Assembly: GCA_021292165.1 (NCBI GenBank)
Contig: CM037876.1
Span: 311,934,492 to 311,998,491, forward strand
DNA from: Shinisaurus crocodilurus
Taxonomy: Eukaryota; Chordata; Lepidosauria; Squamata; Shinisauridae
Direction of reading: 5' to 3'
DNA length: 64,000 nucleotides
Positions within the stretch are counted from its first letter, which is position 1, and the number at the start of each line of letters is the position of its first letter. The position numbers were made by a program, and so were the translations under genes. Below the pieces are notes generated by a model. It was not told the origin of the DNA, did no database searches, and saw only the letters and a list, made by a program, of their open reading frames with translations. Of the stretch, positions 9,463 through 19,014 are shown in pieces.

Positions 9463-9681
9463 CACCTGCTGCCACTCAGCCAGACTGGCCATCCTGAGGG
9501 ATTAACCCCTCATCCTGGGCATATGGGGCTTTTATCCCCAAAAGCTGTTCCCCGCTGCTTAAACGGAACGGCTCTCTCTTGGAGAAACAGAACAGTTACA
9601 AACAGGCTATCTGTTTTCACTTTCTGCAGCTGGGGGTGGGAGTGTTTCTTGTACCACCCCCACCAAAAATAACGGTTTTCA
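9463..9681. other. Unassigned stretch
   Basis: Short stretch without a recognised repeat or exon. Confidence 0.35.
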
Positions 9682-9982
9682 TTGGCTGGGTTCAGACAAC
9701 ACAATCATCCACACTCAAGGGTTGAGTGTGGGTCGTTGTTGAAACATGGGTTGTTGTGTTGTCTGAACCCAGCTGAGAGAACAAACCATGGTGAACAGCC
9801 CACCGTTCACAACCCAACAACAAACCATGGGTTCTCTTCATGGGTTGTTTGTGATTAGCAAGCCACGGTTTGTTATCTTGGCTGGGTTCAGACAACACGA
9901 TAACCCACAGTTCAATGACAACCCACACTCAACCCATACTCAACCCTTGAGTGTGGGTTATCGTGTTGTCTGAACCCAGTCA
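9682..9982. mobile_element. FB-F compound foldback
   Basis: The outer ends are ctgggttcagacaacac and gtgttgtctgaacccag. The same ends also occur internally at about 9755-9774 and 9883-9900, so the 300 bp reads as two end-to-end foldbacks around a centre made of acaaaccatggtgaacagcc and its complement. Related pieces are at 7165-7325, 12515-12590, 16090-16235 and 57905-58480. No target duplication could be confirmed. Confidence 0.75.
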
Positions 9983-10067
9983 ATGTCACATAGGCATGAC
10001 TGCTGGAAACTGTGTGGTTCTCTAGATCTACCGTACCTATGCAAGTACGCAGCAGATCGGCCTTCTC

Positions 10068-10135
10068 CAACCCAGCCCCCTTCAAGATGTGTTGGACTCT
10101 CAACTCCCATCCACCCACGCCAGCATGGCCGAGGA
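10068..10135 (+). repeat. FB-B foldback, left arm only
   Basis: The stretch reads ggccttctccaacccagccc, then agatgtgttggactctcaac. It matches the FB-B left arm. The right arm is absent. Confidence 0.65.
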
Positions 10136-10284
10136 AATTGTTTGTATTTATTGATGTTGTGCCATACCATGCTCTGTACACAGTTCTGGATGGAGGAGGT
10201 TCCGGTGTCTGCTGCCATCTCGTGGTTGGATATGAACAGGAGAAGCCAAGAGGGCCAGCGTAGGAGGCTAGAACAAGAGTGGGT

Positions 10285-10412
10285 GAATGGGCTGCATTCC
10301 AGATGTAGCTGGACTACAACTCCCACGATCCCTGACCATTGGCCATGCTGGCAGGGGTTGACGGTAGTTGAAGTCCAGCAACATCTGGAGAGCACCAGGT
10401 TACCTACCCCTG
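10285..10412. repeat. FB-B-type foldback, complete but diverged
   Basis: The arm with ctggactacaactcccacga is paired with an arm containing gacggtagttgaagtccag and catctggagagcaccaggtt. The loop holds ccattggccatgctggc. There are several mismatches between arms. Confidence 0.7.
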
Positions 10413-10468
10413 AATTAGAAGACTAACAACACTAGTTCAGGTGCTTAGTATGACATGCTTAGTATGAC

Positions 10469-10742
10469 TGAGAGCCAGCGTGGCGTAGTGGCGAGAGTGT
10501 TGGACTGGGGACTCGGGAGATCCGGGTTCGAGTCCCCGCTCGGCCATGAAACTCACTGGGTGACTTTGGGCCAGTCCCTGACTCTCGGCCTCACCTACCT
10601 CACAGGGTTGTTGTTGTGAGGATAAAATGGAGAGGAGGAGGAGGATTATGTAAGCCGCCTTGAGTTCCTTGCAGGAAAAAAGGCGGGGTATAAATATAAT
10701 AAATATTTATATAATAAATATAATAAATAAATAAATAAATGC
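10469..10742 (+). mobile_element. Sauria-type SINE
   Basis: A complete copy with A box (tggcgtagtggcgagag), perfect B box (ggttcgagtcc), body and tail. The tail is extended by an A/T-rich array of ataataaatat and aaataaataaat units at about 10692-10740. Confidence 0.92.
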
Positions 10743-10779
10743 TGGAGAGGAGATGGATGATCGTTTGAGTGTTAAGGGT

Positions 10780-11020
10780 ATTTATTTATTTATTCCATTT
10801 ATATCCCGCCTTTTTTCCTTTTGCAAGGAACCCAAGGTGGCTTACATGTTCCTCTTCCTCCTCCATTTTATCCTCACAACAACCCTGTGAGGTGGGTTAG
10901 GCCGAGAGTCAGTGACTGGCCCAAAGTCACCCGGTGAGCTTTATGGCCAAGTGGGGACTAGAACCCGGGTCTCCCGAGTCCCAGTCCAGCACTCTAACCA
11001 CTACGCCACCCTGGCTCTCT
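10780..11020 (-). mobile_element. Sauria-type SINE, minus strand
   Basis: On the minus strand the copy runs from agccagggtggcgtagtggt at 11019 to the tttatttatttatttattc tail at 10780. It has promoter boxes and body intact. It lies tail-to-tail with the SINE at 10469-10742, about 40 bp apart. Confidence 0.9.
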
Positions 11021-11039
11021 AATATAATAGTCATCATGA

Positions 11040-11225
11040 ACATCCTATTACGAGAGAGGCATCAGTTCCTGAGCGGCGCATGTTTCCTATATTGCACTTG
11101 TGCCAGCCACAGGGACCATATAAATTCCAAGACTGGGCAGAGACTCTTCGGACAGCCACCGATTCTTTCCCCCCCCCCCTCCGCTAAATTCGGTACCTTA
11201 TGCCGTAGCCTGGCCGAAGGTGAGT
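11040..11225. other. Unassigned stretch
   Basis: No recognised feature apart from a run of C near 11168-11178. Confidence 0.35.
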
Positions 11226-11315
11226 TGCAGCTGGACTACATTCTCCCATCAACCCCAGGTTGGCTGGCAGTGATGGGAGCTGTAGTCCAGCACATCTGGA
11301 AAGGCTGGTGGGTCG
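11225..11315. repeat. FB-B-type foldback, short
   Basis: Left arm gcagctggactacattctcc, right arm gatgggagctgtagtccagc followed by acatctggaaaggctgg. The outer left end is lost. Confidence 0.65.
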
Positions 11316-11481
11316 CAAAAGCAGTGCTACCACCATAAACTGCATGGTTAAAAAAGAAAGGGGGGGAAAAAGAACAAAGTCTGCCAACAAGCGTTTGTTT
11401 GGCCAGACTTTGGGCCCTGGGAAGACTCCCGCTTCAGACAGGGTCCCTCCCCTCAGGTACGTCTTCGTGCCTATTCCACGA

Positions 11482-11616
11482 CAGTGTTCTCCAACCTTGG
11501 GTCCCCAGATGTTTTTGGCCTACAGCTCCCAGCATGCCCCAGCCAGCTACGCTGGCTGGGGCATGCTGGGAGTTGTAGGCCAAAAACATCTGGGGACCCA
11601 AGGTTGGAGAACACTG
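11482..11616. mobile_element. FB-A hAT-type MITE, copy A3
   Basis: A 135-bp palindrome with canonical ends. The left arm has ctacagctcccag against an intact right arm, so the two arms differ by one base here. The 8-bp flanks (ttccacga, taataaga) do not match. Confidence 0.9.
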
Positions 11617-11694
11617 TAATAAGACCAGATTCTGGTGTGGCCCAGTGAGAGCTGCCCTCTTTCTCTGAGGTACAGTCGACATCTGCAACAAGTA

Positions 11695-11838
11695 AGGTGG
11701 CCTTCCCCCAACGCAGTGCCCTGCAGATGTGTTTGACTACAAATCCTATCATTCCCAGACAGGGTGATCCATGGCTACACTGGCTGAGGACGATGGGGGT
11801 TGTAGTCCAACACCACTGGAGGGCACCCAACTCGGGGA
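11695..11838. repeat. FB-B-type foldback, complete
   Basis: Left arm ggccttcccccaacgcagtg and gtgtttgactacaaatccta. Right arm gggggttgtagtccaacacc and tggagggcacccaactcggg. It is diverged and has no clear target duplication. Confidence 0.7.
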
Positions 11839-11869
11839 CGGACGGAATTAAGGGCACATGGTGGACCCC

Positions 11870-12062
11870 CCCCCTACAAGGGGAAGGGGGCCCTCGCTCA
11901 GTGCGAAGGTCGCAGGTTCGATTCCCAGCAGCATCTCCAGGCAGGGCTGGGAAAACTCCGGCCCGAAACCCTGGAGAGCCGCAGCTGCCAGTCGGTGCTG
12001 ACAGGACTGCGCGGCTAAATGGACCCAAGGGTCTTCTTGACTCCCTTCTGCCCTTCAGAAAC
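11870..12062 (+). mobile_element. Second-type tRNA-derived SINE (S2)
   Basis: It contains a B-box-like ggttcgattcccagcagc preceded by gctcagtgcgaaggtcgc. The body has atctccaggcagggctggga, gaaaccctggagagccgc, and a 3' part atggacccaagggtctt. This differs from the Sauria SINE. Related copies are at 23680-23878, 33815-33965, 47255-47412, 58510-58716 and 63770-63890. Confidence 0.7.
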
Positions 12063-12225
12063 TCGGTTGAGGCTCCTTTACTTTCCGTCTCCTTGGGCCA
12101 TGGGCTTTTCTGCCTTTTTTGTTTATTAAAAAAAAAAAAAAAGCCAGTAAAGTTCCAGCAATTCAAAACCGAGTTCCGCCATCCATAGACAAATACGGAA
12201 CAGCCCATGCACTGCCGCCTTTGTG
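12063..12225. other. Unassigned, with poly-A run
   Basis: A run of about 15 A lies at 12127-12142. Otherwise unassigned. Confidence 0.35.
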
Positions 12226-12229
12226 CATT

Positions 12230-12405
12230 TTGCGTGCACAAAAAAGTAAGCAGAAAGACCGCCGCGTTTGCCAACCACCTACGGGGCCCTTCAGGGTGCT
12301 GCTCGGGCACTTTGAAGGGGCTGTCAAAAGAGGAGATTGCCAAAGCCGGCTCTCAAGCCGGCCCTTTGTGATCTCCAGGGGAGCGTGGGACAAAAAGCTG
12401 CAGCA
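12230..12405. repeat. FB-J repeat copy
   Basis: It has gctgctcgggcactttgaag, then gggctgtcaaaagaggagat and the hairpin aagccggctctcaagccggc. This is the same module order as 9110-9262. Confidence 0.65.
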
Positions 12406-12514
12406 AGCCAAAAAAAACGGCTCACAGACATGGCGGGGAGGGGGGGGGGACAAGTCGGTCCTGCTGCAGTGTCTCCTGGGATACCCATGCGCGGACCAAA
12501 GGGGGAGGAGCGAT

Positions 12515-12590
12515 GGAGTGAACAACCCACGGTGAGCCCAGTTGTCTTCTTGCCAGGGTGGGTTGTCGTGACGGGCAAACTCTCCCGCCA
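12515..12590. repeat. FB-F-like fragment
   Basis: Contains gaacaacccacggtgagccc and ccagggtgggttgtcgtg, inverted relative to each other. It is a decayed member of the FB-F group. Confidence 0.45.
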
Positions 12591-12689
12591 TGTCAATCTC
12601 CCTCATCACCCTTCTCCCCACAGCCCCAAACTCTGCCTAACCTGCTAGTTTATCTCAAGGAGCGTCTCCAGCAACACCAAGTAGGCCGC

Positions 12690-13018
12690 TCAACAAGATC
12701 TGCCATGGATGGCCTTCTCCTTGTCCCATCAGCCAGAGCAGCCAGGCTGGTGGGGGACTAGAAAGAGGGCCTTTTCTGTGGTGGCCCCCAAGTTCTGGAA
12801 CTCTCTCCCCAGTGACCTCCGCCATGCCCCCTCCTTGATGAGCTCCTGACGTACATTAAAAACATGGCTTTTCAGGCGGGAATATGGGGTGGGTTAGGAT
12901 TTTAAAGCTGTAATCGTATTTTATATTTTGTGTTATTGTATTTTTATATATATTCTACATCGCCCAGAGTGGCCGGGCGATTCAGATGGGCGATTCAGAA
13001 ATATAATAAATAAATAAC
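12690..13018 (+). mobile_element. L2-type LINE 3' end
   Basis: The start encodes the C terminus of an L2-like reverse transcriptase (gggccttttctgtggtggcc, ttctggaactctctccccag). A 3' tail follows with catcgcccagagtggccggg and aataaataaataa. It is 5'-truncated and non-functional. Confidence 0.75.
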
Positions 13019-13186
13019 CCCCGTCTGACTGCCAGGGGAAAGTGAAAGCTAAAATTGCTCTGCGTGAGCAGCAGATCCATATATGACATCGCTCCCTCTA
13101 AGAGCCAACACAATGCTGCCGTGCCAACAGGACTGAAGCCATAACGAGAGCCTGAGGAAGGAGAAGGAGCTATCAGCATGCTTGCG

Positions 13187-13432
13187 GAAAGCCAGTGTGG
13201 CGTAGTGGTGAGAGTGTTGGACTGGGACTCGGGAAATCCGGATTCTAGTCCCCGCTCGGCCATGAAACTCACTGGGTGACTTTGGGCCAGTCACTGACTC
13301 TCAGCCTAACCTACCCCACAGGGTTGTTGTGAGGATAAAATGGAGAGGAGGAAGGAGGATTATGTAAGCCGCCTTGGGTTCCTTGCAGGAAAAAAGGCAG
13401 GGTATATAAATATAATAAATAAATAAATGAAC
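13187..13432 (+). mobile_element. Sauria-type SINE
   Basis: Complete copy. A box tggcgtagtggtgagag, B box degraded to gattctagtcc, body and tail intact, ending ataataaataaataaatga. Confidence 0.92.
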
Positions 13433-13890
13433 CCCAAGGTTTGCAGAAGTCCAAGAAATATTTTTTAAAAAAAATCAGCAGGGGCAAACATTCCAAAAAC
13501 CAGCCCAGCTGGGACTCAGCATGCTCAACAGCCTTCAGAAGCCACAGAAGGTTGAGTGTCTGCTGGAGAAGAAAAATGGGGAAATTGGCGGGAGTGTGGA
13601 ATGTCCTGGCTGGAACCCTGAACAGGAGCACCTCTGTCGCAGAGCGAGGATACACTGCAACATTTTGTGGAGGATCCCACTTATTCTGAACCAGGTCAGC
13701 ACTCTGGCATTTGTTTCTTTAAAGGTGACAAATGGGGGGGGGGGAACCCTTCACTTCCATCGTCCATTCCTTAGGCGATGAATGCACCTCCCTGTGATGC
13801 TCCTTTCAGACCGGCCCGGTATCGTATTGCACCGTCTGCAGTGTGGAAATAATCATGCTGGCCCGCTTTACAGGGCTGCTGTTTGAGATG
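13433..13890. other. Unassigned stretch
   Basis: No exon or repeat recognised. An A-rich run is at 13466-13476 and a G run at 13735-13744. Confidence 0.4.
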
Positions 13891-13892
13891 GT

Positions 13893-13962
13893 GTATGTCA
13901 GCCTTCCCCCACCTGGCACCCTCCAGATGTGTTGGACTACAACTCCCGGCAACTAGCTTCTG
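13893..13962 (+). repeat. FB-B foldback, left arm only
   Basis: The stretch reads cagccttcccccacctggca, then agatgtgttggactacaact. This is a well-conserved left arm. The right arm is missing. Confidence 0.75.
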
Positions 13963-14190
13963 AGATTTGGCTTCTCCTGCCAACAAACCTGCCTCCACCC
14001 TCAGGAAGGGAGCCAATATATGTCTCAGGAGCTTGTTTTGACAGATCTCCAGCTCTTTCCAACGGTTATGCCTAAGCCCCTAAATCTCAATACCATTTTG
14101 GATTTGAGTAACAGCTTTCCCCAGAAATGCTTTTAGTGCTGGGGCCACCAACCTCGCTCCCCTAGAGCAAAAAGCATTATTTTTATTTTT

Positions 14191-14238
14191 AAATATTTTA
14201 CCTGCGGTTAAATATATTTAACCGCAGGTAAAATATTT
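14191..14238. repeat. 48-bp perfect palindrome at a LINE 5' junction
   Basis: Every base pairs over 24-bp arms, with cctgcggttaaat on the left and atttaaccgcagg on the right. The right half is the first coding sequence of the RTE-like LINE (codons for TAGKIF). The left half is therefore an inverted copy of the LINE's own 5' end. Confidence 0.92.
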
Positions 14239-15812
14239 GCTAGGATTCTCGCAAACCGTCTTCTATCTATTTCAGAAGAGATCCTCCCTGAAACTCAATA
14301 TGGTTTCCGCCCCTCTAGAGGGACAGTAGACATGATTTTTACTGCACGTCAGCTCCAAGAAAAATGCCGGGAGCAAAATCAACCCCTTTATATGGCATTT
14401 ATCGATTTGGCTAAGGCCTTTGATACTGTAGACCGTACAGCTCTCTGGACTATCCTTATGAAAATTGGATGCCCCAATAAATTTGTGAATATCTTGCGAC
14501 TTCTCCATGACAACATGACGGCAACGGTTTTGGACAACAACGGCTCTCATGGTGCTCCATTTAAAGTGGGATCAGGTGTTAAACAGGGATGTGTTATCGC
14601 CCCAACATTATTTGCCATTTTCATCGCCATGGTTTTACATCTTGTCAAGGGGAAACTTCCCACCGGTGTGGGAATTATATATCGAACAGATGGAAAGCTT
14701 TTTAATCTCAGCAGGCTGAAAGCAAAAAGTAAGGTAATTACAACCTCCGTTGTGGAACTTCAGTATGCTGATGATAATGTGGTCTCCGCACATTCAGAGG
14801 ATGATCTCCAAACTATCCTAAATGCTTTTGCAGAAGCATACGAAAAACTTGGTCTCTCACTTAACATCAAAAAAACCAAAGTGCTTCATCAGCAAGTGCA
14901 AGCCAATCCTTTGGTGATGCCATCTATCCAGCTTGGCGGGACAATACTGGAAAATGTCGATCATTTTCTCTATCTTGGCAGCTATGTTTCTGTTACAGCT
15001 AACATCGACAGTGAAATCCAGCATCGTCTGAGCTCCGCAAGTGCCGCATTTTCTCGAATGAAACATAGAGTGTTCGAGGATCGGGATATTTGTAAGAAGA
15101 CCAAAACACTGGTTTATGAAGCCATTGTATTACCAACTTTATTGTATGCCTGCGAAACATGGACTATCTATAAACGTCACTTCCACCTCCTTGAAAGGTT
15201 TCATCAACGTTGCCTCCGGAAAATCCTGCGAATTACTTGGGAAGATAGGCGAACAAATGTCAGTGTACTGGAAGAAGCAAAGACTACTAGCATTGAAAAA
15301 ATGATCCTTCAACGCCAACTTCAGTGGGCCGGTCATGTTGTTCGAATGCCTGACTGCCGTCTCCCAAAGCAGTTACTTTACTCCCAACTCAAGGATGGAA
15401 AGCGGAATATCGGTGGTCAATATAAGAGGTTTAAAGATGTTCATAAGGCTAATCTAAAAAAATGCAATATAAACATCGAAAACTGGGAAGCTCTGGCCCA
15501 TGAACGATCTAACTGGAGGTTGGCCTTTCACAAAGGTTCCATGGACTTTGAAGAAGCCCGAGTGCAAGGTGAAAAGGAGAAACGTGCTAAGCGAAAAGCA
15601 CGTCAAATGAATCATTTACAGGACCATCTTCTATCTGGTAACCTGTGTCCTCACTGTGGGAAGCTGTGTGGATCTAGAATTGGCCTCCACAGTCACTTAC
15701 GGACCCATCGCTAGAGTCTACACAATCTTCTTTAGAATTTCCTCCTTTTATCCCGGAAGACAATCTTACTCGGTCACGAGTGATCGCCTGATGATGATGA
15801 TGATGATGATTT
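14215..15812 (+). mobile_element. 5'-truncated RTE-like LINE
   Basis: The element comprises the reverse transcriptase half of a non-LTR retrotransposon, a short 3' untranslated region (15715-15787) and a terminal repeat of tga/tgat units at about 15788-15811. Such a simple repeat tail is usual for RTE-clade LINEs. The endonuclease part is missing. The 5' junction lies inside a 48-bp palindrome. Confidence 0.85.
14332..15714 (+). CDS. RTE-like LINE reverse transcriptase with C-terminal zinc finger
   Basis: An open frame of 460 codons from the first ATG. The same frame is open upstream to about 14215 and adds RT-like residues (KIFARILANRL, then ETQYGFRPSRGT), so the ATG is internal. Motifs: FIDLAKAFDTVD near residues 23-34 with a catalytic Asp, GVKQGC at 82-87, and catalytic YADD at 145-148. 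A thumb region (YACETWTIYKRHF) and the block QWAGHVVRMPDCRLPKQLLY follow. The last 22 residues form a C2H2 finger, with Cys439, Cys442, His455 and His459. The protein would copy element RNA at a nicked target. The endonuclease is absent, so the copy cannot move alone. The RTE assignment is from motif style; the exact clade is uncertain. Confidence 0.85.
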   Translation: MIFTARQLQEKCREQNQPLYMAFIDLAKAFDTVDRTALWTILMKIGCPNKFVNILRLLHDNMTATVLDNNGSHGAPFKVGSGVKQGCVIAPTLFAIFIAMVLHLVKGKLPTGVGIIYRTDGKLFNLSRLKAKSKVITTSVVELQYADDNVVSAHSEDDLQTILNAFAEAYEKLGLSLNIKKTKVLHQQVQANPLVMPSIQLGGTILENVDHFLYLGSYVSVTANIDSEIQHRLSSASAAFSRMKHRVFEDRDICKKTKTLVYEAIVLPTLLYACETWTIYKRHFHLLERFHQRCLRKILRITWEDRRTNVSVLEEAKTTSIEKMILQRQLQWAGHVVRMPDCRLPKQLLYSQLKDGKRNIGGQYKRFKDVHKANLKKCNINIENWEALAHERSNWRLAFHKGSMDFEEARVQGEKEKRAKRKARQMNHLQDHLLSGNLCPHCGKLCGSRIGLHSHLRTHR

Positions 15813-15902
15813 TTATTTTTATACCGCCCAATAGCCAAAGCTCTCTGAATAACCTAAGTTATAATCAGAATAACCAGAATAATCAGAATAACCTAAGTTG
15901 CA
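15812..15902 (-). repeat. L2-type tail fragment, minus strand
   Basis: The plus strand reads tttttataccgcccaatagc and caaagctctctg, the inverse of the L2-type 3' end (cagagagcttcggctattgg). It directly abuts the tail of the RTE-like LINE and degrades into an aataaccagaat-rich array. Confidence 0.6.
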
Positions 15903-16090
15903 GTGGAGGCCGGTGACTCCAATGTTGCAGATCCACTCCGGATTTTACTTCGAACATGTAAGGATCTATCTGTGGCGCCTAACCTATTTTGGGGATAGGG
16001 TTTGGCACCGAGGGTAGCTCCTTCAAAGCTCAGAGTGAAATCTGGAGCAGATACAGATCCCCACTGACACTGGAGCCACCAGCCTCACTT
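15903..16090. repeat. FB-K foldback
   Basis: The left arm agtggaggccggtgactcc pairs with the right arm actggagccaccagcctcac. Inner segments gcgcctaacctattttgggg and gatagggtttggcaccgagg also pair. A related, better preserved copy is at 21620-21838. Confidence 0.65.
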
Positions 16091-16235
16091 GGCTTTGAAC
16101 CGTGGGTTGTTGAACCGTAGGTTATTGTGTTGTCTGAACCCAGCCAAGATAACAAACCACGGTGAACAACCCATGGTTTGCAACCCAACAACAAACCATG
16201 GGTTCTCTTCATCGGTTGCACATGGTTAACAAGCT
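16090..16235. repeat. FB-F foldback copy
   Basis: It contains gtgttgtctgaacccagcc and aacaaaccacggtgaacaac with an inverse aaaccatgggttctcttcat. It matches the core of 9682-9982 but lacks one outer end. An additional FB-K half (tgatattggagtcatcacca) lies at 16240-16312. Confidence 0.65.
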
Positions 16236-16451
16236 TAAAAGTTCAGGATAAAATCCCAAGCAGGTATGCAGCCCCACTGATATTGGAGTCATCACCACCA
16301 GCCTCCGCCCGCCAAGTTGTGCGGCTGTTTCGATGTTCTGGAGCGGAGTCTTCCAAGAACCTGCCTGTATTTCCACCATTGATCGCTAGATGGCGATGTA
16401 AGGCAAGGAGAGTGGCCCTTCTTCGTGGCAGCCTCTCCCTGAGCTGATGTT

Positions 16452-16584
16452 CGGTTTCTCAACCTTGGGTCCCCAGATGTTTTTGGCCTACAACTCCCAG
16501 CATGCCCCAGCCAGCTATGCTGGCTGGGGCATGCTGGGAGTTGTAGGCCAAAAACATCTGGGGACCCAAGGTTGAGAAACACTG
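16452..16584. mobile_element. FB-A hAT-type MITE, copy A4
   Basis: Palindrome with the variant end tttctcaaccttggg, matched by ccaaggttgagaaa on the other side. The first bases of the left end are mutated (tcgg instead of cagtg). No target duplication is visible. Confidence 0.88.
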
Positions 16585-16890
16585 GGTTACACAATGAATG
16601 TTAGGAGGGCTTGGGGTTTTTTTCTTCTTAAAAAATGCATTCTCTGCTGGGAGTGGGTCCCTGGGAGCCCTTTGCAGGAGTGTCCCAGTGTCTGCAAGGG
16701 CCTCCCTTTTGTCCTTCAGGGCACACGCGTCCCGAGGCGGTTTTCTGAGTGTTGCAGCTGTAAAGGACTTCAGCTGTTTATCATCGTTCTAAACTGCTTT
16801 GAGCACTTTTTTTTGTGTGGGGAAAGGCAGAGCGTAAATGTGTCACAGAGGAAGCTGCCTTGAGCAGAGTGGCAGCGGTTCTCTCTAGCG

Positions 16891-16998
16891 CAGTGTTCTC
16901 CAACCTTGGGTCCCCAGATGTTTTTGGCCTACAACTCCCCAGCAATTCTGGGAGTTGTAGGCCAAAAACATCTGGGGACCCAAGGTTGGAGAACACTG
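16891..16998. mobile_element. FB-A hAT-type MITE, copy A5
   Basis: The shortest full copy (108 bp): both ends are canonical but the arms meet almost directly in agcaattct. Target duplication ctctagcg (16883-16890) and ctcttgcg (16999-17006), 7 of 8 bases identical. Confidence 0.92.
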
Positions 16999-17094
16999 CT
17001 CTTGCGCATGGGCAGGAAACCACTTTTGGTCCGGGCTGGGTTGCCAGCAAACCAAATGGTATCAAGGGGGTGGGGCCCAACTCTGAAGCCCCTC

Positions 17095-17365
17095 CTCCTT
17101 CTGTGGCATCATTTGCCTCTGCCCCACCCACTTTCTTTTCTCCCTGCAGAGAGAGGGGCAGAGGAAGAGACTCAGTCAGCAAGCGCTTGCAGAGCTGCGC
17201 GCCTCCTTCCTGCACTGCTCGCATCACAACTGGGCCAGAAGTGGCAGAGGAAGGGACTTGCCTAGGGCTTGCAACCCCGGCCGAGTCGGGCGCCTCCTTC
17301 CCTTGCCGCTTCCCAACTGGGGCACGAGTGGCACGGAAAGGGACTTGGTTGGGGCTTGCAGGACA
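17095..17365. repeat. Two imperfect tandem units of about 92 bp
   Basis: Units at about 17176-17268 and 17269-17360 share gcgcctccttcc, aactggg, gcagagg/cacggaa, agggacttg and ggggcttgca. They are diverged and non-coding as far as I can tell. Confidence 0.6.
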
Positions 17366-17404
17366 AAAACAAGAGGAGATGAGCATCCAGTAGCAACGAA
17401 AAAA

Positions 17405-17500
17405 GGAGAGAACTAGGTTCTCAGGATGCAAAATCTTTATTAAATAGAGGAGCCCGACGCGTTTCGGCCTATGTTTTTTTCTAAGGCCTTCCTCAGGGGG
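17405..17500 (-). repeat. Repeat with gcgaaacgcgtcggg-type motif and poly-A signal
   Basis: On the minus strand it reads cctgaggaaggcctt, ggccgaaacgcgtcgggctc, and then taataaagattttgcatcc. An ACGCGTTTCGG core with a short hairpin and an AATAAA signal is reminiscent of the 3' ends of some vertebrate retroposons. I cannot name the family. Confidence 0.45.
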
Positions 17501-17523
17501 TTGTGAAAAAGTCTTGTTCATCA

Positions 17524-17990
17524 TGTGGTTGCTGGCTGTGGAGTAATGGCAGCAAGCCAAGCAGAGGCCCAAGCCTTCGGGCGGCCTCAGGATCTGACCC
17601 CAGGTAGCTCCTGGTGAAATTAGCTGAATGAGGGCTCTGGTAAAGGCAGGCCTTGTGGAGGGCTACCCATCTCGGACCTTCGGGTAGGTGAAGTAGTCCC
17701 CCCGGGCGGCAAGGCTGTGCTGGATCCAACCCTGGAAGAGAACTGACCCCCAGGTAACAGAGTGTGTGCCTGGGAGATATAAAGAATCAGGTTTTGTTAT
17801 TTTTGCAGCTCTATTACCGTGTACCAAAGTGTCTCTCTCTAATTTCGTGTGCTTCTCTCATTTCCCTATTCTTGTTGTAAAATGCTACCAGAATAAACCT
17901 TCTTTGGTTTTTTACCCCACATGGTGTTTGTGGATTGCTATGTGGTTCCAGCAACTAAATCCAGGTTACAGTCAGAAAGGCAAGTCCCTG
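17524..17990 (+). other. LTR-like stretch (weak)
   Basis: It begins tgtggttgctggctgtggag and contains a TATA-like gagatataaagaatc near 17773 and a poly-A signal, agaataaacc, near 17890 followed by a T/G-rich tail. This order (promoter, poly-A signal, short tail) resembles a solitary LTR. No terminal TG...CA with flanking duplication was confirmed and there are no viral genes. Confidence 0.25.
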
Positions 17991-17999
17991 AACAGAGAT

Positions 18000-19005
18000 T
18001 CAAGTAGGATTGCAGACAGCTGAGGCTGGCAACCTGGTACCTTGAGATCTCTGGGGGTCTTGGGTCCTTTGGGGTAGGAAAGGGTGGGTTGTGGCCGGTC
18101 AGCCAGCCCCCCCTTCCTCCACACAAACATATAAATGCAGATGAATAAACACAACAAAACTAGAACACAGTGCCATGACATTAAAGAGAGAGAGAGAGAG
18201 CATTGTGCTGGTAGTTTTTTCAAATGCAACTAGTGCTCTGGGTGCACATGTCATATACAGTGCAGTATACAGTGTGTTCATTGCATGTAAAGTGCCACAT
18301 ACCAATGCAGAGTGTTGTAGTTGCGGGAGGAGTAGGTAGGGTTTGAAAAGTCCCGTGTGTTTTATCGTATTTTTTAGCAAGAGCACATACCGCAAGTCAC
18401 AGTATAGTGTTGCAATTACAGGAGAAGTGGGAGGTCATGTTGCCATTTCAGGTTGCTGTAAAAAAAAAAAAAAAAAAGACAAGACAAAAAAAAGTCTGGT
18501 AATTGCACGAGCACCTTTGCAGCTGTGGAGGAATGCAGTCTTAAAAATAAACCCTGTGGTTATTCACAGCTGCACAGCTCTGTAAGTGTGCAGTGAAAAA
18601 TAGCCTCAAAGGAAAAGAAAAATCACGGATGTCCTGCCTGCAAATCCCATCAAAATCCATACAAGGAAAGAGTGGAGGAGGGAAGGAGGAGAAAGATGGG
18701 GAGGGCAGGAGGAGGGGGGGGGGAAATGTTGCAGAACAGGTTCTACGGCTTTAAAACCATTCCCACCAGTAAGAGTTAGAATGCCGCTGATTGGAACACA
18801 CGTGGCTTGATGCCACACAGAGAAACCTCAATGGCCAAAAAAAAGTAGTTTGGAAAAAAACAGAATATACTGAGGGAGAAATAGCATTAGGACAACAGGT
18901 TGGGGGATGCATCGTGCGCAGCATGAGTGAGCCAGAGAGGTTGCAATTCCAGGGTAAAGTGTAGGTCTCCCCCCCCCCCCCACCGCCCAATTGTCTTGAA
19001 CAAAT
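18000..19005. other. Unassigned stretch with simple repeats
   Basis: It contains (ag)n at 18184-18203, a run of about 16 A at 18459-18476, a purine-rich tract at 18670-18726, and a C run at 18968-18981. No gene or recognised transposon. Confidence 0.45.
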
Positions 19006-19014
19006 GCCCTATGT

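Noticed and set aside
11471..12343. Minus-strand frame of 290 codons
   Set aside because: It is a read-through of an FB-B foldback, an S2 SINE and an FB-A element. Its parts are repeat-derived.
16781..17572. Frame of 263 codons on the minus strand
   Set aside because: It crosses an FB-A palindrome and tandem repeats. No recognisable domain and no conserved start.
17524..17990. Endogenous retrovirus
   Set aside because: Only LTR-like signals are visible. No gag, pol or env similarity, no second LTR, no primer-binding site and no confirmed duplication. Kept only as a weak LTR-like note, as also at 53455-54070.
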